A program made the position numbers and the translations under genes. The notes under the pieces are model-generated. The model saw only the letters and a program-made list of their open reading frames with translations, did not search any database and had not been told where the DNA came from. From JANNVZ01 sp046155615 (GTDB lineage Bacteria > Bacteroidota > Bacteroidia > Flavobacteriales_D > Sanyastnellaceae), in contig JBJXFP010000026.1 of NCBI GenBank assembly GCA_046155615.1, positions 1 through 9,384 on the forward strand: 9,384 bases of DNA, in the 5' to 3' direction. Shown in pieces: positions 5,140 through 9,384 of this stretch (position 1 is its first letter; every line of letters begins with the position of its first letter).

Positions 5140-6774
5140 TCATTGCAGAGCAGAATTGGTTTGCACAGGCAATTGCAAATCATACACACTCACATTTTTG
5201 AATTGACCAATTTTGTTGCGCAGATATTGTGCAGGGAAGCGTGCATCGCTCACGAAGTAATCGCTCATCACCACGAGGAATCTGGCTCCTCTGCTCTGGA
5301 GATATTCTATCTTTTCATCCATGCTGTCATATTCACTGAGAGTATAGCCTCTTCGGTGCATGAGGTAAAGCGATACATTGCCACTGGGGTCAGGCATAGC
5401 TATTACTTTGGAGGTGTCACTGACACCAATGCTTTCTAAGTAGGGTTCGATGGTGCGCAATGCCGCCTTGTCTTGTTCAAATTGAGAATTGTGATAGCGA
5501 AAAAATTCGGTCTCAGGCAAACTCGCGGTGTGCAGGTATTGGCTATCAGCCTTTGGCCTGTAACGCATTTGAAGATTAGAGGCGCAATACCATACATTGT
5601 AAATGACCAATGCCAAAGCTGCAACGGCAATGGATCGTGACCGGAGCAATTGGGGAATTTTGTTTTTAACCAACAGCAATGCAGCGGCAAACACGGCAAT
5701 GGGAATCCATACCAACTCGAGCAAGTAATAGTCGTGATGATCCCAACCTACAAACAGCAAGGCATAGCCAAGGCACCCAAGCACACTCAGCACCACGGTT
5801 GTTATCAGCACTTTGTTATCTCGCCACGAGGCAAAAACAACGGCCACCAGCAAACCAAGCATCAGAAATAAAACACTTCGACTGAATGCCTGATTGACCA
5901 AGAGATACCGGAAGTCGTGCTTGTAATGTTCAATCTCCTCATGGTTGAACATCCATATGGGGCGAATGGTATTGGGTGTGAACCAGCCGCCAAAGTTGTT
6001 GTTGTAATAAGCCACTGCCATGAGGTAAGCCGCATTGAGGCCACCTATGATGATGGCTCCACACAGCACATGCTTCCACTGTGGAAACCATAGTACCAAT
6101 GACTGGCGAAAGGGTCTGAAAAAACTTATTCCGTAAAGACAACATAACACGCAAAATGGAATGGCGGCAGTAGGCTTAAGTAATGCCGCAAGTGTGAAGC
6201 ACAGTATGGCAAAGTAGAATTGGCGCAGGCTCCGCCTTTGTGTCCACAGGTAATAACACCAGCAACCAACCATGGCAAAGCTGATAGCATGTGCATCAGG
6301 AAGAAAATTGACAGCGTAATAAACAAGTGCGGGGCTGGTAAACAACAGCGCTACTACAAACACACTCCATCCTTCGCTTGCTGTAAGTGCATGCACCAAC
6401 CGGAATATGGAAAACAAGCCCCATAAGAAAAGAAGCAAAGTGAGCAAACGATAAATGAAATGATGCACTCCAAAAATTTTCCAAAGCACAGCAACGATGT
6501 AATAGATGATGGGAAACTCGCCCATCGTTTTTGCACTGGAGTGCTCTCTGAATGCGTAATTGAAAATTTGAGAGTCGAATGGATTGAGGCCGTTGTCGTA
6601 ATAGTGCCGTGCAAATGAGAGACTATCTGTTTGTCTCCATACATGCATGCTTCCGGGTTCTTCCATCAATATCATAGGAATGGAATAAGCCGCCATCAAA
6701 AGAAGCATGGCAAAGGCAAACCACCAGTGTGAGGATAGGCCGGAGAGTTTTGTCTGTAGGGATTGAATTGACAT
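5140..6774 (-). CDS. Polytopic membrane glycosyltransferase-like protein (GT-C, ArnT/PMT type)
   Basis: This 544-aa inner-membrane protein has a short cytoplasmic N-terminus, then a first membrane helix (about 17-36) followed by MEEPGSMHVWRQTDSLSFAR. The WRQTD at 46-50, in the first external loop and followed by an aromatic-rich stretch, is typical of the PMT_2/ArnT-like GT-C superfamily, where acidic residues of this loop act in catalysis. About ten further hydrophobic helices run to about residue 390. A soluble, probably periplasmic domain of about 150 residues follows, ending NKIGQFKNVSVYDLQLP. Such enzymes transfer sugars from polyprenyl-phosphate carriers to lipids, glycans or proteins; the substrate cannot be told here. 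The ATG at 6774 is preferred over the in-frame TTG at 6783. It lies 90 bases downstream of the parC stop on the same strand, so cotranscription with parC is possible. Confidence 0.8.
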   Translation of the reverse strand: MSIQSLQTKLSGLSSHWWFAFAMLLLMAAYSIPMILMEEPGSMHVWRQTDSLSFARHYYDNGLNPFDSQIFNYAFREHSSAKTMGEFPIIYYIVAVLWKIFGVHHFIYRLLTLLLFLWGLFSIFRLVHALTASEGWSVFVVALLFTSPALVYYAVNFLPDAHAISFAMVGCWCYYLWTQRRSLRQFYFAILCFTLAALLKPTAAIPFCVLCCLYGISFFRPFRQSLVLWFPQWKHVLCGAIIIGGLNAAYLMAVAYYNNNFGGWFTPNTIRPIWMFNHEEIEHYKHDFRYLLVNQAFSRSVLFLMLGLLVAVVFASWRDNKVLITTVVLSVLGCLGYALLFVGWDHHDYYLLELVWIPIAVFAAALLLVKNKIPQLLRSRSIAVAALALVIYNVWYCASNLQMRYRPKADSQYLHTASLPETEFFRYHNSQFEQDKAALRTIEPYLESIGVSDTSKVIAMPDPSGNVSLYLMHRRGYTLSEYDSMDEKIEYLQSRGARFLVVMSDYFVSDARFPAQYLRNKIGQFKNVSVYDLQLPVQTNSALQ

Positions 6775-6864
6775 AGTGAGCAAGTCTATATTACACTGAG
6801 TAATCGGTAGTATTGAGGTAACAACTTCGGTTTTATTTACATCAAGTGCTAAGGATTCAATTGA

Positions 6865-9384
6865 TTAAAACAAACTCCCCTGCTCGCCTTTGGCCTTTGG
6901 CTGTTGGCTTTTGGTCTTTGGCGCGTCATTGTTCTTCATTGCTTTGAATTTGGCTATGTCGGCCTGCGGGTCGTCAAAGTCATCATCAAGGCCTTCTATT
7001 TCAAACTCGATGTCGTCAGGGTTTTGGGGTTGGAAAGGTCGGATGACAGATGACGGATGACTGGTGTCTTGCTCTTTCTCATCAAATTCTATCGCAGCAG
7101 AAGAGCTTTGCAAACTGCCTGTCCCTGTGGTGCCTTTTGCCAATTGCAAACTCTCTTGAAGCTTTGCTTCCGTTTCTGCTTCGAGTGCTTCGTTGGGTTC
7201 TATCAAATCGATGTTGAGTACAGGCAATGAAGTGAGCTTGTTGCCCAAAGCTTTCATCCCTTTCACCGATATAAACTCGCGAAGGCTCACGCCTTCGTCC
7301 ATCTTGTTCTTAGTTGCCTTGTTGCGCTTGTCATATCGGATATAAGCCATGGGGTGGTGCAGCGTGGTGGCAAATGACAGCTTCGATGCGCTGTGTTCTG
7401 TAATGAATTTCACCGCGCGCGATGAGTCTTCTGCAAGGAATCGTTTTACAAACCACGTCATCTTCTCACCATCAAGATAGACTGCTGTGATGGCCTTTTC
7501 CGGTATCCACTTTTCGAAGTGCGTCATGCCCTCATCGAAGTGCAAAGCGAGTTCGGGTGCCACCAATTTATATTCTCCGGTATTCAAAAGCAGTAGAATT
7601 TTATCACCCGGATAGAAGTCGCCCACGAAGCGTCCGCGGCCTTCGCTGTTGAGGCGATGCACATGCTCATCGTACCACACCTGCAATGCACCAAGGGTAC
7701 TCATGCCGGCTTCTTTCAGTTCCACTTTTTTCACTTGGTATTTAGTCACCACGTTGCCTATGGCATCGCGGCCCTTCACTGCAAGTTGCGAGAAGTCCAC
7801 ATCGAATTTCAACTTCTTCACCCGATCCAAAGCGCGCAAATGGATGGTGACAATCTCTGCTTCGCCATTGGGGTTGGCGCTGAAATAGAGCAGTTCGCTG
7901 CCTGAGGTTCCTTTTGTCAAATCATACTCTTTGTCGCGTGTGATGGCAGTAACAGAAAAACGCTTCATCATGGCACCACCCTTTTTGCCATCGCTGTAAA
8001 TGAGGTTGTAAACGGTGCGCTTATCATCCTTCTTCCACACTGCGGCATGTATGATGTCTTTACCTACAAACGATTTTGCTTCTACACGCTTCACTATCAT
8101 CTTGCCATCACTGCGGAAGATGATGATGTCATCAATATCGCTGCAATCTCCTATGTACTCACCCTCATCGCGCTTGAGGCCCGTGCCGATGAAACCTTCT
8201 GCTTTGTTGATGTAAAGCTTCGCATTGGCAATGGCCACACTCGCAGCCTGCACGGTGTCAAATGGTTTTATCTCCGTCTTGCGCTCCCGCCCCTTGCCGT
8301 ATTTGCGTTTCAGTTCTTTGAAGTATTCAATACATGTTTCTATGAGATTGGCTAATTTGTTTTTTACCTCACTGATGTTGCCTTCAATCTTCGCAAGGTG
8401 CTCTTCAGCTTTGTTGCTATCAAAGCGCGATATGCGTTTGATTTTTATCTCTGTCAGCTTCGCCACATCATCATCTGTCACTTCGCGGAAGAAATTCTTC
8501 ACATGCGGTTTCAGTCCTTTGTGTATGGTGCTGATTATTTCTTCCCATGTTTCGCATTCTTCAATCTTGCGGTAGATGCGGTTTTCGATGAATATTTTTT
8601 CTAATGAGGCAAAGAACCATTGTTCGTTCAACTCGCTCAGTTCTATCTCCAGCTCTTCGCGAATGAGGTCGCGTGTGTGTTCGGTAGAAATTTTCAGCAA
8701 CTCATCTACACCAAGAAAACGGGGTTTGTCATTTTCTATCACACACGAGTTGGGAGAAATGCTGACCTCACAATCGGTGAATGCATAGAGCGCATCAATG
8801 GTTTTGTCAGGCGAGGTGCCGGGCGTAAGGTGTATCACCACTTCCACAAATGCTGCTGTGTTGTCTTCTACTTTTTTGATTTTGATTTTGCCCTTCTCAT
8901 TTGCCTTCAGTATGCTGTCAATGAGGGATACTGTGGTGGTGCCAAAGGGTATTTCTGAAATGACGAGCAGCTTGCCATTGTCCTCTTTGCGAATGCGCGC
9001 ACGCACACGAATTTTACCTCCACGCAATCCATTGTTGTAGTCAGTGCAATCAGCGAGGCCCGCAGTCTGGAAGTCGGGCATCAGGTGGGTGCGCTTGCCA
9101 CGCAATATGTCTATGCTGCCATCTATCAGCTCGCAGAAGTTGTGCGGCAATATTTTGCAGGCAAGACCCACTGCAATTCCTTCTACGCCCAACGCAAGCA
9201 AAAGCGGGAACTTGACAGGCAGTTGCTCAGGCTCTTTGTTGCGGCCATCGTAGCTGCTGAGCCACTGAGTTGTTTTCGGATTGAATACTACCTCTTGCGC
9301 AAACTTGTTGAGCCGCACTTCTATATAACGCGGGGCCGCTGCGCTGTCACCTGTGTAGATGTTGCCCCAGTTGCCTTGTGTGTC
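6865..9384 (-). CDS. parC: DNA topoisomerase IV subunit A, 5' end cut by window edge
   Basis: The frame is open to the right edge, giving 839 residues. Roughly the first 100, including the quinolone-resistance region, lie outside the window. The visible part opens QGNWGNIYTGDSAAAPRYIE, with the catalytic tyrosine at visible residue 20 (codon 9327-9325) that forms the DNA-phosphotyrosine link. Next come LPVKFPLLLALGVEGIAVGLACKILPHN pieces typical of the type IIA A subunit, the tower, a coiled coil (about 305-365, after IKIKRISRFD), and a C-terminal beta-pinwheel (about 390-735). No intact GyrA box (QRRGGKG) is seen, which favours ParC over GyrA. The last 105 residues are low-complexity with an acidic patch (EFEIEGLDDDFDD) and end QGSLF. 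With ParE the enzyme unlinks daughter chromosomes by ATP-driven double-strand passage. parE is not in view. Confidence 0.93.
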   Translation of the reverse strand, partial: DTQGNWGNIYTGDSAAAPRYIEVRLNKFAQEVVFNPKTTQWLSSYDGRNKEPEQLPVKFPLLLALGVEGIAVGLACKILPHNFCELIDGSIDILRGKRTHLMPDFQTAGLADCTDYNNGLRGGKIRVRARIRKEDNGKLLVISEIPFGTTTVSLIDSILKANEKGKIKIKKVEDNTAAFVEVVIHLTPGTSPDKTIDALYAFTDCEVSISPNSCVIENDKPRFLGVDELLKISTEHTRDLIREELEIELSELNEQWFFASLEKIFIENRIYRKIEECETWEEIISTIHKGLKPHVKNFFREVTDDDVAKLTEIKIKRISRFDSNKAEEHLAKIEGNISEVKNKLANLIETCIEYFKELKRKYGKGRERKTEIKPFDTVQAASVAIANAKLYINKAEGFIGTGLKRDEGEYIGDCSDIDDIIIFRSDGKMIVKRVEAKSFVGKDIIHAAVWKKDDKRTVYNLIYSDGKKGGAMMKRFSVTAITRDKEYDLTKGTSGSELLYFSANPNGEAEIVTIHLRALDRVKKLKFDVDFSQLAVKGRDAIGNVVTKYQVKKVELKEAGMSTLGALQVWYDEHVHRLNSEGRGRFVGDFYPGDKILLLLNTGEYKLVAPELALHFDEGMTHFEKWIPEKAITAVYLDGEKMTWFVKRFLAEDSSRAVKFITEHSASKLSFATTLHHPMAYIRYDKRNKATKNKMDEGVSLREFISVKGMKALGNKLTSLPVLNIDLIEPNEALEAETEAKLQESLQLAKGTTGTGSLQSSSAAIEFDEKEQDTSHPSSVIRPFQPQNPDDIEFEIEGLDDDFDDPQADIAKFKAMKNNDAPKTKSQQPKAKGEQGSLF
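6886..6920. repeat. Five heptamers of GCCTTTG type inside the 3' end of parC
   Basis: GCCTTTG, GCCTTTG, GCTGTTG, GCTTTTG and GTCTTTG follow one another exactly (plus strand). They encode the Lys/Gln/Pro/Ala-rich end of ParC, just before the terminal QGSLF. A 7-bp period is out of phase with codons, so the tract looks like DNA slippage in a tolerant, disordered tail. Confidence 0.85.
7041..7061. repeat. Three RGATGAC heptamers inside the parC tail region
   Basis: GGATGAC, AGATGAC and GGATGAC are in tandem and encode part of the HPSSVI segment in the ParC linker. The tract has the same 7-bp period as that at 6886-6920 but an unrelated sequence, and it also lies in a segment predicted to be disordered. 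Confidence 0.8.

Noticed and set aside
4951..5439. Plus-strand frame of 162 codons
   Set aside because: It overlaps the riboswitch, the met promoter and the 3' end of the membrane glycosyltransferase gene on the other strand, all of which are better supported.

Overview
The window looks like a chromosomal segment from a Bacteroidota bacterium, probably near Chitinophagales or Saprospirales. The evidence is: a ParC of the phylum's type; a fibronectin type III protein of a family I recognise mainly from Bacteroidota; a TAnnTTTG-type -7 element (TACATTTG) just ahead of the met leader; gene starts with little Shine-Dalgarno signal; and several short tandem repeats typical of these intergenic regions. 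This placement is an inference from sequence character, not from a database match.

Left part (1-2153). A minus-strand reading frame of unknown function runs off the left edge (1-176). It is followed by about 510 bases without a convincing gene. This gap holds a 22-bp near-palindrome (228-249) and ten head-to-tail copies of a 21-bp unit (292-501). Three plus-strand genes follow: a 204-aa protein with a C-terminal fibronectin type III domain (688-1302), then two small proteins (1410-1715 and 1845-2153) that look like diverged copies of each other. A strong hairpin terminator separates the first gene from the pair. The spacer between the two small genes is made of 7-bp and 8-bp repeats. This left part is the least explained.

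Middle part (2256-5024, minus strand). This is a methionine-branch operon. A putative promoter and a full S-box (SAM-I) riboswitch with an intrinsic terminator are followed by a cystathionine gamma-synthase-type PLP enzyme (metB) and, nine bases later, homoserine dehydrogenase (hom). Homoserine dehydrogenase makes homoserine; the PLP enzyme uses an activated homoserine ester in transsulfuration towards methionine. High S-adenosylmethionine should shut the operon off by premature termination.

Right part (5140-9384, minus strand). A polytopic membrane glycosyltransferase-like protein of the ArnT/PMT (GT-C) type lies downstream of parC, the topoisomerase IV A subunit. parC is cut by the right edge just upstream of its active-site tyrosine. 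Its C-terminal tail is long, acidic and low-complexity, contains two heptanucleotide repeat tracts, and ends in QGSLF, which resembles a sliding-clamp binding motif.

Most of the right two thirds is ordinary housekeeping sequence. The points most worth following are the phased 21-bp dyad array, the fnIII plus duplicated small-protein cassette, the ParC tail, and the layered hairpins of the riboswitch leader.
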